In this document: piece after piece, positions 23,701 through 37,290 of the stretch
Position numbering within the stretch: position 1 is the first letter of the stretch
Layout: every line of letters begins with the position of its first letter
Assembly (NCBI GenBank): GCA_028622995.1
Contig: JAJQJQ010000047.1
Coordinates: 744,001-808,000, forward strand
Source of the DNA: Panagrolaimus kolymaensis
Taxonomy: Eukaryota > Nematoda > Chromadorea > Rhabditida > Panagrolaimidae
Length of the DNA: 64,000 nt
Direction: 5' to 3'
Made by a program: the position numbers and the translations under genes
The notes under the pieces: generated by a model
The model's input: the letters and a program-made list of their open reading frames with translations, nothing else
The model's database searches: none
Told to the model about the DNA's origin: nothing

Positions 23701-26700
23701 TATTTCCTTTAATCTTTGTTCTTCTTTTTTCTTTCATTTTTTCTCTTTATTTTTTTTGTTCCTCTCTATTTTCCAAGCTTATTTTTTGCTTCGATCCAAA
23801 ACTAACTACTGATAACTTAACTTGCGTCATAACTTTCACCTTTCTTTCTATTTTTATTTATTTTCTTATTTTTTCCGATAAACCAAAAAATGAAACAAAA
23901 AAACTAAAATAAAAAATTATTGATTTGATTCATATTTTTTTTTGATTATGCTTTTTTTTTGCCAACGGCGGCAAAAAAGTGCATTTTTCACAAATTCAAA
24001 AGCAAGCAAAACGCGTACGTATGTTTTGGCCTTTTTTGATGCTATTTTTGTATATTTTTTTATATTAGCAATTACTTGACTGACTGATTTTCATTTTCAT
24101 CATTTTTTTGTTTTGTTTCATTGCTTTCTAAATTTAGTTCCAACAAAATTTTTTTCTTCCAACCAACCAAGGAAGGAAGAAAAAAATAGGACAGGACGAC
24201 GTTCTCAGGTGATTCACTACTTTCCCTCTCTTTATTTTTTATTTTTTACGGGAGCTTTTATAAAACATATGTATGTATTGTTTTTTTTAAATATTTAATT
24301 TTTATTCAGTCTCTTTTCCCTATATTTTTTTGCTGCTGATAGTTAACTAACTGTCTTTATGGTTTTTAATGTTTATTCCTCCTGAATTTTAAAAAGCATC
24401 TAAAAATAAAAAATGAGCGTTTTTTGGTCTGGTTTCTTTTTTAACCAACCAAACATGAGAAAAAATAAGGCATTGTTCCCATACAAAATTGCTTTTTTAA
24501 GTTGGGTTCATTTTCAGTGTCTTTTTTTTCTTTGAGTTATTTTTCAATCAATTGTCAATAATATTTATTGTTATCATTTTAACTTTCGCAGTTCCTTCTT
24601 TTACTTGGGCTTATATTCTTATTTTCTCTTATGTTTTTTCGTGGAAAAAGTAAAAAAAGTTCCAAAAAGAAAAGAAAAGAAAATAAAGAGATTGTTTTGG
24701 TTGCGCATTTTTTATTTTCTGGAACATCAAACCCGCAAAAAGTTGTAAAAATTATTTTTTTAGTTTCGTTTTTCAATTTTTATTGGGCAAAAAAACAAAT
24801 TCATTCATTCATATTTTTTTTCATCTAACTTTTTTACTTTGACTCTTCTTTTCAACTTTTTTTTCTCAACTATTTAATTTTCGATAATATGTTTTCCTTA
24901 TATTTTTTTTGCAGAGCTTCGAAATGACTTTCAATCGTGATAGTTCCGTATTAGAACCATTACAAAGTCAATGGAATAAAAATGGCGCAGCCGATGAAGC
25001 TGTGCTAGATATGATTGAAAGTAATGAAAAGGAATCTATTGCATTTCAATTATGGCATTCCGATAGATTATATGCAAATTATTTTAGACATATGAATTCT
25101 GGAAGACTTAAAGTGAGTCATTTAAATTTTTTGTAGCTTCAAGATAATTATTATTTTTATAAATTGTTTTTTTTAACTTCCGTTCCTTTTTTTTTAAAAA
25201 TGAAGCACCGCAAAAAGTTAAACCCATTTTCCTTCGCTTTTTATTTTCTATGAAAATAATATGCCAATGGAATTAGTTACGACGCTAGAAAAAAAAATAC
25301 TGCCTTCCATGTTTTTTTTGTGGTGTTGTCAACCAAGATTTAACTTACTTACTCACTCTCTAAAAAATATACTGACATGTGCTACTATGAACTGCCATTC
25401 CTCCACCACCACAATGAAATGCTTTTCTGGTGTGGCAAGGATTAAAAAGCAAAGCAAAAAAAAAAAGCGTTAAAGATGAGAAATTGACCCACAAATGAAT
25501 TCTTCAACAAAAAAATAGAAGGGACATTGTTTAGTTAGTGATAGCCAAAGCCGATTTTTTAGTTCCTTATTTTTTTTTAAATCCATGACAAAAAACAAAA
25601 AAGTAATAAAATTAGAATGGCTATAATTATATTGACTTCTTAGTTTTTTAAAATGATATAATAGTTTTATCTTTTTTGGCAAACGTTGTTTGTGTGTTGA
25701 TCAAAAAATAAAAAATAAAACTAATTCCCTAAGGAAAAGATAGGGGCTTTAGGAGGAGGCAAAGTAAATAAGCAGCGTGTAAATGGAAAAAAAGAAACAA
25801 TTGTTACTTTTCTTTAAATGGTTTTGGGAATTTCAAAAAATGGGGAAAGTTTAAAAGAATTTGTTTTTTTACAAAGTCAAAAGTTTAATTTGCATTTTTT
25901 GATATTGTTTTTTGAATTAATTATGAAAAATATGCTTACATAGATGTTACTTTTTTCTTTAACTTAATGAATTTTCCGTTGCCAAAGCTTCTTTTATTTT
26001 AGCAAAAATTTGTTTTCTGGACTATGACCTTCCAAAGCTGTAAATAATAAAAACCAAATGAAAACATAAAAACAATTGGCATAAATTATTAATAACTTTT
26101 TTTTTGTCCTTTTAAAAACTTGTCAAAGAAAAGCAAATTTTTCTAGTAGACAAGAATATACGATTATTTCAGTCATTCTCAATTGTTTTCCACTTTTTAA
26201 CTTTAACTTTAAATTTCGAAGATAAAATCCCAAGAATACTTCCTTTTTTTAAAGTATAAGCCCTTGGAAAATTCCAGAAAACTTTTAACTGCAAGTTAAA
26301 GTTTAAATAAATATGACTAACTCAATTTATAAATTTTAAAAACTTCAAAGAACTTCCAAAAAAAATAAACTTTGGAGTTATAATTGGCAAAACTTTTTTG
26401 TTGTGCATACTTCAAACATTTTTTTCTTACTCACTTATTTAAACAAAAATTTTAAACTTTTTTTTACTTCATTGAAAAAAAAAAATAAATCAAAAAAAAA
26501 ACAATTATTTTTTAAATTTCGCTGTTTCAATGCTTTTTGATTATCGGCGTCCAATTACGTGCCAAAGTTACAACTTATTTTTCACTTTCAAATTTTCTTT
26601 GTCATTGATGCTTTTTTTTTAAAGGCAAAGAGACGAAAAATATAGACGACAGCCGCCGCTGGGAACATGAAAAAAAATAGGGAAGCGACGACGACGATTT

Positions 26701-29700
26701 TGATTTGTTTTTTTCTTTTTTTTGTTGCGATGACACTAAAAAATTCTTCTTTTTTTCCATTAAGCAACAATAATGTTTTTTTTTTATTTGCAAAAGGATT
26801 TTTTCATGTTTCCGGAGAGGCAAAAAAAGAGGCGAAAAGATAGATAAAATAAAATAAAAAATTGCGCAATTCTATGTATGGATGTGTTGGAGACAAACGA
26901 GAAAAAAAAGCTACTTTTTTATGCTGCAAAAAAATTTTTAAAACAATTCTTACTACTATTTTATTTTTTATTTTACTACCAAAGTTTTAAAAAAATGTGG
27001 ATTTTTAGAAGCGCTACTCTTAGTCTTTCTCTGTAACACGCTTAAAAACAACAAAATAAAATTTTTTATGCTTTTAAACAGCTTTTCCATTTCCCATTTA
27101 GCCTTTTAAAGAAAAGAAAAACATTGGAATAACAAAGCCAGCAAAAAAAGCAAACGACTCTCTGCCTTTTGGGATCAATCACATAAAATATTTAAACAGC
27201 TCGAGAAAAAAAACATTAACAGCAACAAAAAAAGAATAGAAAAATTTTTAAAAACCTAAAAATGAAACAAGCAAAAACCAGAAAAAATGAGGGAACAAAT
27301 AAATAAAAAAAATTATTCCAACTTAAAAAAAAATTAAAGCAACAAATTAATATATATATTTTTAATTAATTTATAGAGTGCAATGATATCAGTAATATTA
27401 CTTGGATTTTTTGAAGCCATTGTATTGGGTATTTATGGAGAATGGACTAAATTAGCTGCCCTTAATGTTATAAATATTGGTTTATTACTTATGTTATTAT
27501 TTTGGGATCGACAACCTTTAACCTTTTCATGGGTGGTTGTGTGTTCATGTTTAATTTTGATAGTATTTTCACCATCTGTTATGAGTTCTTCGATAGCATT
27601 ATTAACTTTATTTTTATGTTATACTATGATGCCGCTGCAGCTGAGGTCATCGGCTATTGCCGCGTTTTTATTGTCCATTGCTGCAGTTTCCAAGCATTTG
27701 CTGGATACTGTAACGACAATAGAGAAAGTGGATATTACGCAAGTTAGTATTTTTTTAGAAGTATTTTTTTGATTTCACCACGAATGTTTATTCTGGAAAA
27801 AATTTTGCATTTTAAAGACTAAAATATTTGTATTTGCTTTAAAGTTTTGTAAATTTAATGGAAATGCAAAATAGGAAGCAAAAAATAGTCTTTAAACATG
27901 ATGCGTTTTTTGGTCTCACCTCGACTGGGATTTTTTACAAAGTAAATTTTTGCATTTTATGAAAGAAGCCAATGTTTGCATTATTATTTAAAGTTCAAAG
28001 TAGTTTTCTCAAAATTTTGAGTTTAGTATCCAAAAATAGAGAGAGAAAAAAAGTTAACGCAATATTTTTTTAAAGCTTTTACTCAGATTTTTGTTATTAT
28101 TTATTCGTAGACATTCTGATACTCGCATTTTATTTAAAAAAAATCTCATATTTCATATTTTTTTACTCACAAATTCCTTCACTATTTTTTTTATGACGAT
28201 TGATTCAATAATAAATATTTTTGTTTGCCTTCCATTTCTTTTTTTAATTTTACAAATAAAAAAATCTATTTTTGGTTCATGGTTCTGATCGATTTTTTAA
28301 GTGGTTGTGAAGAAACAACTTTAATTTGTTTTATTTATTTTTTTGCTTCTATTTTCCTTAAAAAGTTTAAATTTTTATTTTACAAATGCGCGCCACTTAA
28401 AATTAAAAAGAAGGATGGCGACAAAATGTTGCAAAAAGTTTTTTTAAAAGTCAAGTGAATTAAAAAAAACAAGGATGTGTGTTTGCATGCGAATTTTTTT
28501 TTTGAAATATGCCTCTTTTTTTGGTTTGAATTCATTTTAAAAAAAAGTTGCAGAAAAAAAATCAAAGCATAAATTTTTTTTTGCAAAGTTGAAAGCAAAT
28601 TTAATTTAATTTCTTTTCCTTTTTTGCAGTTAATTGCGGAAATCCTCCTTCTTCTTGCAATGAATATCAATGGCATATTTATTTATTATCCAACAGAATT
28701 AGTTCAAAGAAGGACATTTCGAGAAACTAGGTAATTATCTAACTTTTGAATCTTTTGCATTTTGCTTTAAAAATAAATAAAAAATTTTAAGAAAATATGT
28801 TGAAAATCGATTACAATTAATTCGAGATAATGAAAAGCAAGAAAAAATTTTATTATCTGTTTTACCCAAACATATCGCACACGAACTTAAAAAAGATCTC
28901 GAAGGAAATGGTGCAGAAGAAAGCATGTTTAAAAAAATATTTATTCGTAAACATAATAATATTAGGTAAGTAAGTTTTTAAAACAGAAAATTAAAATTGA
29001 AAATTGAAAAAAACTTCTAAAACCAATAAAAAAGAATTGTCTTATGACGAAAGTTTTTTTCTTTATAAAAAAAGTTTTGTCTCGAAGCGGAATATTTTAA
29101 TTTTAATTCTCTTTTTTTTGTTTTTTTTTTAATTTTTAGTTTTGTTTTCAAACAAAATTAGCAACTTTTCTTTTTTCAGTATCTTATTTGCTGACATTTG
29201 CGGGTTCACAGATTTAGCTTCAGGTTGTACAGCTGAAGATTTGGTTATGACATTAAATGAATTATTTGCTCGATTTGATAAAATTGCACATGAAAATCAT
29301 TGTATGAGAATTAAAATTCTTGGAGATTGTTATTATTGTGTCAGTGGATTAAGTGAACCTCGGAATGATCATGCCATATGTGCTGTGTCCATGGGATTAG
29401 ATATGATTGACACGATTAAGTAAGTTCCCAAATTCCAAAAAATGCCATAAATTTGATATTTTTTTTTGATATATTTTTCTCAACAAAACTACTTCCATAA
29501 ATAATTTTTTGTTTGACATTTTTAATACTCTTTTTGGGTTTTTTATTAAAATTGTCAAAACTAAGTTTTTTCTGAAATTTTTAATACTATTTTTGATATA
29601 TTTTTTATTTATTTTTAGATTAATCCGTGATTTACATGGAGTAAATGTAAATATGAGAGTTGGCATCCATACTGGCAGAGCGCATTGCGGGGTGTTGGGA

Positions 29701-32289
29701 TTAAAAAAATGGCAATTTGATGTCTGGAGTGATGATGTCACACTTGCAAATCACATGGAAAGTGGTGGAATTCCTGGAAGGATTCATATTACCAAAGCCA
29801 CTTTGGATGCGTTAAATGATACATTTAAAGTTGAACCTGGAAATGGGCAGCTGAGATCCAAATATTTGGCTGTTCATAATATTGAAACATTTTTAATTGT
29901 TCACGATGGTTCAAGAGAACTTCCAAGAATTAAAGTCACTCCCGAATCCAAAAAAGAATTACAAGTTACGGGTTTCGCTGTGAGGCGAGAATTGTCTCGT
30001 CCCATTCAAGAAGATGTAGATAATTATTTGGAAAAAGGCATCGATGCAATAAATAAAGAAGCATGGAAAAACGAATATTGCAAGAAATTTTCATTGGTTT
30101 TTAAACCAAGAAATATGGAAGCTAAAGTAAACAAAACTTTTCCAAATAATTTGCATACTTAAAATTTATTTATTTTAGTTTTTGGAATACAAAGCCAATG
30201 CAACGTCAATCGAAATTGCATGTGTATTAACAGTTTTTGGACTTTGCACATTAATGCTTGGATTTGGAAGTTTGGCTTCCAATTTTGTTTATGCTATATC
30301 GGGTGCAGCGTTTTTCTTAGTGGCTTTAATACTGGTTATTAAAACTTGTCGAGTAAGCAAATAATAAATTTATTTCCGAAAGATAAACATTAAAAATTTT
30401 AGCATTCCAAACGAAGAAAAAATCGGCGATCACCAAAATTACCAAATCGATATTATAAATTTTTTCTTGTTTTATTTGTATTTTTTGCATGTATTTATTG
30501 TATATTTTTTTCATTTTTAGTAAGTTTCCCCATCCTCGAATTAATCTTTTTTATTTCCTATAATTAATTTTTTTATAGTATTCTGGAGGATCGGGCTGTT
30601 CATTTTCATGCGATCAAAATTTAACTTTTGTTATGCAACAGCGAGACACAAAAAAAGAATGCGCTCAAATAAATTCATTTAAAATAGAGGTAATTATTTT
30701 TTTTAAGTCCCCAAAACTTTTTTTTATTAATCAACTTTTTTTTTAATTTGCAGTTAGTTTATGAAAGTGTATTAATTATTTTGCTATCGATTTGCATGTT
30801 TTTATCGCTGTTGTCAATGGAAAAAATAGTGATAGCTTTTTTATTGGCACTGATAAGTATTTTGGCAATTTGGTTGCTGCCATATCATGATTTGCATTTA
30901 AGACAATTTAATATTTGGTTACATCGAAAAAATATTGATGTTTTTAATCAAACTATGACCGATCATTTTCAATCTCAATATTGCCAGTAAGTTTTGAAAA
31001 AATACGTCTGTTTTCTAATTTCATGACAAGATAGTTTTTTCATTTAAAAAACCTTCCTTTTTTTATAGAGAATATGGTTATTTTTCTGATCTTCGATGCT
31101 TTTTCACATTTTTTACCATTTTTGCATTTTGTATGATAACAATTCAAAGTCGCCGATCAGAAATGGTTGCACGCTATGATTTTATTTGGAAACTTCAAGT
31201 AAGATTTATTTTTTCTTCCAACCAACTTTTTTTGACAAAATAATTTCCATAAATAAACAATTGAAGACAAAAAAAATTCTTTTTTCAATTTGATTTTCTT
31301 TTTTTATAGGCTGCAGCAGAAAATAATGAAATGAAAAAGAATCATGATCAAAATCGATTAATTTTGGAAAACATTTTGCCTGCTCATGTGGCGTCTCATT
31401 TTCTTAAAGAGCAACCTAAAAATCGATCAGAACTTTATAGCGAAGGTCGACCAGCTGCGTGTGTGATATTTGCAACCATTACTGGGTTTAATGAATTTTA
31501 TATGGAACTCGATGCAAATAATGAAGGAGTCGAATGTTTGAGGCTCCTTAATGAAATTATAGCAGATTTTGATCAAGTGAGTCGAGTTTCACCACGAAAA
31601 CAAAAACTTTGCATTTACAAAATTTTTAGATTCTCAATGACCCCGAATTAGCATGCATTGAAAAAATTAAAACCATTTCCACAACTTATATGGCTGCAAG
31701 TGGATTAACTGGAGATGGAGGTGGCAATCAACATGTGGTTGCAGTAACTAAATTCGCCTTAAAAATTCTTAGTAAAATTGAATACATTAATGAACATTCT
31801 TTTAATAATTTTAATTTACGAATTGGTGAGTTTTTATTTTCACACAAAAAAATGTTTAACAAATAAACATTAAAATCTTTTTAGGAATAAATGTTGGACC
31901 AGTGGTGGCGGGTGTGATAGGAACAGAAAAGCCCCATTATGATATTTGGGGAAATACTGTTAATGTTGCAAGCAGAATGGATAGCTCAGGAATTCCAGGC
32001 AAAATACAGGTAAGAAATCGAAATAATTTTGAAGGAAAAAAGATCCAATTTTGCGACAAAAGTTTTTACTAAAAAGTTCTTTCTTTTTTCTTATAACGAA
32101 AATTTAGTTACTCCTAGAACTCTTTTTTTTTACAAAATAATAATTTTCTGTAATTTTTAGGTAACTGAAGAAGTCAAACAAATATTAGAAAAAGAAGGAT
32201 ATAATTTTGATTGTCGAGGCGAAATTAATGTTAAAGGCAAAGGTCTTATGACCACTTACCTCTTAATTGCTCCAGATCAAGCAAATTAA
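20764..32289 (+). CDS. Transmembrane adenylyl cyclase (acy family), about 1035 aa
   Basis: It makes cAMP from ATP. Sixteen exons: 20764-20802, 24915-25112, 27377-27742, 28630-28730, 28792-28965, 29180-29419, 29619-30126, 30179-30352, 30403-30519, 30579-30689, 30754-30986, 31069-31198, 31310-31576, 31630-31825, 31885-32009, 32161-32289; 3108 bases, phases closed. Layout is TM block, C1, TM block, C2. C1 has both metal Asp residues (FADICGF and LGDCYYC). C2 has [10 protein letters not shown], the substrate-binding EKIKT Lys, and NTVNVASRM with the catalytic Asn and Arg. The enzyme therefore looks complete and Gs-responsive. The first exon ([13 protein letters not shown]), 4.1 kb upstream, is the least certain; an alternative start is the Met at 24924. 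The exact acy paralogue cannot be assigned. Confidence 0.9.
20803..24914 (+). other. Very long AT-rich intron 1 of the adenylyl cyclase gene
   Basis: About 4.1 kb of T- and A-rich sequence between the short first exon and the exon at 24915, in a genome where most introns are under 100 bases. I see no nested gene. Intron 2 (25113-27376) is also long and featureless. Such 5' introns often carry enhancers. Confidence 0.5.
25113..27376 (+). other. Long intron 2 of the adenylyl cyclase gene
   Basis: About 2.26 kb of A/T-tract-rich sequence. Open frames here are short, Lys/Phe-rich and not gene-like. A short GC-richer patch with CGACGACGACG near 26650-26700 is the only compositional feature. Confidence 0.5.
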
Positions 32290-32673
32290 AAATTGATAAT
32301 TCTATTAGATTTTAGTTATTGTTAGTTTCTTTTTTCGGTTAAAAAAATATTGTTATCGCAAAATTTACTTAATATTTATTTATTTTACTTTACCAAAGCT
32401 TTACTTTGTTTGTTGTTGTTTTCAAGTTGTAAATTATACACCACAAAAATTTAATGCGAGTATTATTTTAATTTTAAATTTCGGTTATTAAAAAAAGCAA
32501 AAAGTTTTATTTATTATAAATTAAAGACGTAAATCTCAAAATCCAAAGAAGAATAAAATATAAAACAAATTTTTTACTTTTTATTTTTATTTTTATAAAA
32601 TTTCTAAATAATAAAAATTTAATTATTTATTCATTTATTTAGTTTTCTTACACATTTAATTAATTAATTTTAT

Positions 32674-33549
32674 TCATTTATGCAATAAATCAGCAACCAA
32701 AGTGGCACTGACATCAGTTTTAGTTTGCTCTTCCAAAAATTGTTCCACACGTTTTGTTTGACGTTTTTTTGCAAGATGGGAACAACCATATCGAATTATA
32801 ATCATTGGAATAACAATCAAAACTCCAATGGGGCCAAATTGGGTTATCATACGATTATAATATAAATATACATCACTGGTAACTAATTGATCACAAAATT
32901 GACCGGAGAATGGTTCATCACATTTACATGTTTCACCAAAAATTCTTTTACCATTTTTGCATGAAATTACATCACATTTTATTCCAATGTATCCCTCATC
33001 GCATTGGACGCATCTGAAATTTGGAAAATTGGGATAAATTTATTCAAAAAAGTAATTATTTTTGTTTGTTTTTATTTTTTTAAATTTTGTTATTTAACTT
33101 TTAAACAAAATTTTAAAATTAAAAAAAATCTTGGAAAAAAAAGTGTACAATACCGAGACGAGACGATGTCAAACAAAAAAAGTTCGTCTCTATCAAAGAA
33201 AACATATAATCCAAAAAACAAGACATTTTTAAACACAAAACTCTTACAAAAAAGTGACAAAAATTCACAAAAAAAAGATTAGTAAAAATTAGTAAAACTT
33301 TTCAAAAAAATAAAAAACTTACGTGTTATCATTTTTAAATGTATGTCCGGCACAATGCATGGTTCTTTGACACATTGATCCTACAAATCCACTGGTGCAT
33401 TCGCATATTCCATTTTTTAATGTTCCACCATTAAAACATTCAGAAATTGCTGCTGCCGTTGATTCGTTTGAGGAAGAATTATTATTATCCTCGCAAAAAG
33501 TAACCGAGGATAATAATCCAAAAATAAGCGGCAGAAAACCCAAAAACAT
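32674..33549 (-). CDS. Small EGF-like single-pass membrane protein, 188 aa
   Basis: Two exons (33549-33323 and 33013-32674), 567 bases with matching phase. There is an N-terminal signal peptide (MFLGFLPLIFGLLSSVTFC). The ectodomain has two EGF-like Cys modules: the first contains CFNGGTLKNGICECTSGFVG and the second CVQCDEGYIGIKC, continuing to CKCDEPFSGQFC. One transmembrane helix (GPIGVLIVIPMIII) precedes a short basic cytoplasmic tail of about 40 residues. It lies convergent with the adenylyl cyclase, their stops 384 bases apart. A role in adhesion or signalling is generic inference from the architecture. Confidence 0.85.
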
Positions 33550-34010
33550 GGTTTTAATAAAAATGAATAATTAAAAAGGGAAAAGGTATCACTTTCCTTT
33601 CTTTTTTATTTTCAACGACTGATTTTAAAGGTTTCAATCGAAAAATGGAAAGGAAATAAAACAAGACAAAAACAAAATCGAACCACGACAATTTTTGGTG
33701 TGATGATGACCTTGTAAAATGTCTAAAATGAATGAGAATGGATAGAGACAAGAAAAAAAACATCAGTCAAAAATTATATTGTGGTATTGTCACTTGCACC
33801 CATCATCCCATTGCGGAAGAAACATAAACTCGTTTGCCTTTATTTTACTTCTTTCTTTTTTTTTAAAATTAGCATCAGTTTCGATAAATTTATTAATTTT
33901 GTCGATTAAATAAATATAAAATGTAATTGAGTTTTTATCTTTTTTTGTCTATTCTTTCATTGCTGGCAAAAATAAAATTTGATATTCGCAAAAACCGGCT
34001 TAAATTTTCT
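33550..34010. other. Upstream region of the EGF-like gene, with first copy of a dispersed repeat
   Basis: It holds the probable promoter of the EGF-like gene. At about 33780-33920 it contains the first copy of a repeat marked by GCGGAAGAAACATAAACTCG that recurs at 35190, 36940 and 41080. Confidence 0.6.
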
Positions 34011-34173
34011 TCATAGTTTAAAATTTGCCTCCATTTCGTTGATGGTTATTCCATAATTTTTTAAAGACACTTTCACTGCTTTAATTTGGTTAGGTGCCAT
34101 GTCCACAGCTAACCAAGATAATGAAGTCGAGCCCATGCCAATTTTGGTAACGAATCCATAACCATTTATAATC
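34011..34173 (-). pseudogene. SRPK-like kinase N-lobe fragment
   Basis: On the minus strand, GYGFVTKIGMGSTSLSWLAV followed by AVKVSL matches the ATP-binding Gly loop and VAIK-type lysine strand of SR-protein kinases (typical form KLGWGHFSTVWLA). It ends in a stop soon after the N-lobe, and no downstream catalytic loop follows in order. It is a stranded exon. Confidence 0.65.
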
Positions 34174-35394
34174 CTTGAAGCAAAAAACAAAAAGGGACAT
34201 TAAAAAAAATTTTCTATCAAATTTGCATGTTTGCTTTAATGTTAGAAAACATGACAAAACTTTAAAAAAAAATTAAATTAAATATTCAAAAAAATGATAT
34301 GACAAAAGTTATTCACCACACCCGTGGAAAAAAAGCGAAAAAAGAAAACTAAAAAAATATCACATTTTTTCTTTTTAGCTTTAAACATTTCGATCGATAT
34401 TTTTGTGTTTTCGCCGATTTTTTAAAACAAAAAAAAGAAACAACACAGAGAAATCGACAACGTTTTTTAGATAATCTTTTCGTAGTTTGAATTAAAGAAT
34501 TTTGTTTTCTTAATCGCATATTTTTTCTAATTGTATTTCGCTTCGCCTTTTTCCGCTCTTCCATCCTTGATATCCTTAATCAAGGAGGACCCTGGTTTGA
34601 ATAAAGCCAGTTCGTTTTCGTTAATACCATCCTAATCGTTATATAATTCAGAAATGTAATTACAGCAGCATTTTCGCATGCATTCGCCTGCTTTTCTTGC
34701 CTTTTTCATGCTTGTTTCATTTCAAAGTTAGAAAACATGACGAAACTTTAAAAAATAAATATATTAAATATTTAAAAAAAGGTAAAAAAAGTTTATTCAC
34801 CACTCAGTGAAAAAAGCGTAAAAAGAAAACAAAAAAAATATCACCTTTTTTTTTAACTTTAAGCGTTGTGATCGATTTTTGTTTTATTTTCGCCATTTTT
34901 TTTTCAAACAAAAAATAAAAGAAACAACATAAAAAAACCGGCAACAATTTTTTTGTTTAACCTTTTAATCGTTTTTTTAATTCCATCTTTTATTTCTAAT
35001 TTTACTTTATTACCAGGATGTTTGTGAAAGATTTAAAATAATCAGTAAAAAACATATGAATACAAATAGACGAGAAAAGTTGACCCCGTATTAAAAAAAA
35101 GAGAAAAGAAAGAAACAAGAAAAAAAAACATTGTTCAAAAAAGAAGAAAAAGAATATTGTGGTATTGTCATTTGCACCCATCTAACCATTGCGGAAGAAA
35201 CATAAACTCGTTTGCCTTTATTTTACTTCTTCTTTTTTTAAAATTAGCATCCATTTCGATAATTTTAGTTATTTAATCGATCAAAAGAGATTTTTTGAAT
35301 GATTTAAAAAAAGCCATAAAAAAGGATTTCTTTCTTTTCTTTTGATATTCTTTTTTTAAATATGAAGAAACGAAATTTCATTTAAAAGTTTTTC

Positions 35395-35530
35395 GAAAAA
35401 ATTAAAAAAAATTTACAAACCTCGTAATGACTAAGAGCCCTATTTTCTGTTGGACTTGTAGGGCTTTTAAAATTCACCCATATTTCGCAAGCCACTATGT
35501 CATGACAAAAGGGCATTTATTTTGTCATGG
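35395..35530 (-). pseudogene. Possible kinase activation-loop fragment
   Basis: The minus strand reads ACEIWVNFKSPTSPTENRAL then SHYE before a GT donor. This is compatible with, but not diagnostic of, the activation segment of an SRPK-like kinase (ACW ... TxxYRxPE). It is placed with the array because marker one immediately precedes it. The overlapping plus-strand 70-codon frame is not convincing. Confidence 0.3.
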
Positions 35531-36379
35531 TGCAAAAAAGAAAAATAATATTTATGAAAGAAAAGAAAAACAGCTAGAAAAATATTTCAAGTGTTGCCAT
35601 AAATTTAGAGAGATGGTAATTGCCATGCAAAACATTTAGAAGGCACACAAAAAATGCTGCTGATAAAATGTATTAAACATTAAAGAATAGAAAACAAATG
35701 TTGATCAAGAAAAATTCTTGATTATATAAATACAATAATAATTTTCTTACTTCTGAAAAAATTAACTTGGAATTAATTTTTTCTTAAAAAATTCCATTTA
35801 AAAAATCAGAAATTTATCGATTAACTTTCTTTTTGTATTTTTAATATAAATTTTATGATAAAATATTAGCCTAAAAAATAAAGAACAAAAAAAGAAGATG
35901 AAGCTTTAATTTTTATCAACTTTTTTTTGTCTATTTAGCATGTTTAAAATTTTTCTAAGTTAATATTCCATTGATGTTTCACCTATTTTAGCTTTATAGG
36001 ACCAAACTAAATAAACACAACAATAAAATATTGACTCAGAAACTTTCAACAAGAAAGATCAATAAAAATTCCAAAACATCTTTTTGAACGTTTTTTTATA
36101 ATTATGACCTTAGTTTGACGGTGAAGAATAAAGAATGAAAAAGAAAAAAGCTAGTTCCATAAACCAAAATAAGTAGGCATGAAAATAAAAAAATTTCAAA
36201 AGAAATCATTAGATGGCTACAAGATTTAAAAGAGGTTGGAAGACGTGAAAGAAATAAAATTTAAAAGAATAAAAGACAAAAAATTTAATGTTTTGTTAAT
36301 TCAAAAATGCTTATGAAATATTAGGAAAGAAATAAGTAGGAAAAAATAAGAATGAGAAAACACTTTATTACTTTAAATA

Positions 36380-36530
36380 TTCTTAAGCCATTGGTGTTTC
36401 AATAATTCAGCGGCTGTCCTTCGCTTCGAGGGATTGAGGTGGAGTATCGCGGTCAAAAATTCAATAAAAATGTCACTTAATATTTCTTTTAAAGCTCCCA
36501 AATTTCTCCATGTCTTTCATTTTAAATGAA
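36380..36530 (-). pseudogene. SRPK-like kinase C-lobe fragment
   Basis: The minus strand encodes WRNLGALKEILSD, then FLTAILHLNPSKRRTAAELL and KHQWLKN. This is the terminal C-lobe signature of SRPK-type kinases (LxxMLxxxPxKRxTAxExLxHPWL). No catalytic loop is found adjacent. Confidence 0.7.
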
Positions 36531-37164
36531 GACATTGGGTATAAATATTTTTTTCTAGCAAATTTGCATGCTTGTTTCAAAGTTAGAAAACATGACAAAA
36601 CTTTAAAAAAAATAGAATAAAATATTCAAAAAAATGTTATAAAAAAGTTTATTCTTCCACTTGTTGAAGAAAAGAAAAACACAAAAATACGATGAAACAA
36701 AGCTTTTTTAATTTTAAAAACATTGCGATCGATATTTTTGTTTTTTTTCGCGATTTTTTTTCAAACAAAAAAATTAAAGTAACAACATAGAGAATTCGAC
36801 AACGCTAATTTTTTTGGATAACCTTTTCATAGTTTGAATGTTTTTTCGCATTTTTTTCTTCTTCTTTATTTATTCTTTATTTAATGAAATATCAAGCAAG
36901 GCTGGCAGCAAACGTGCGCGGATTTTCCATCCAATTGCGGAAGAAACATAAACTCGTTTATTTTTATTTTACTTCTTCTTCTTCTTTCTTAAATTAGCAT
37001 CCATTTCGATAATTTTAGTTATTTAATCAATTAAAAGAGATTTCCTTGAGAGATTTTAAAAAGCCATAAAAAATGATTTCTTTATTTTCTTTTGTTATTC
37101 TTTTTTTAAATATGAAGAAACGAAATTTCATTTAAAACTTTTTCAATAAAAGTAAAAAAACACT

Positions 37165-37290
37165 TACAAATGCAATCTGGCTTATGGCCGTTAATTGTTT
37201 CAACTTCATTTTTTTCAGTTAATTCGGCTTCAACAATTTGTACTTTTGGATTAAGGTTTAATTCAGGATCACTAAGAGTAAAATATTTAA
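37165..37290 (-). pseudogene. Repeated exon fragment, copy 1 (array region)
   Basis: The minus strand encodes LNPKVQIVEAELTEKNEVET followed by INGHKPDC. A second copy at 41305-41405 reads IDPKVGIVEAELTGKVELGT. The conserved pair shows this was coding. It probably belongs to the kinase-like or another decayed gene of this array, but I do not recognise the domain. Confidence 0.55.

Noticed and set aside
26588..26823. Minus-strand frames in intron 2 of the adenylyl cyclase
   Set aside because: Lys/Phe-rich translations of A/T tracts, no homology.
35427..35639. Plus-strand 70-codon frame with Cys/His residues
   Set aside because: Lies antisense to a kinase-like remnant within the decayed array and shows no consistent zinc-finger spacing.
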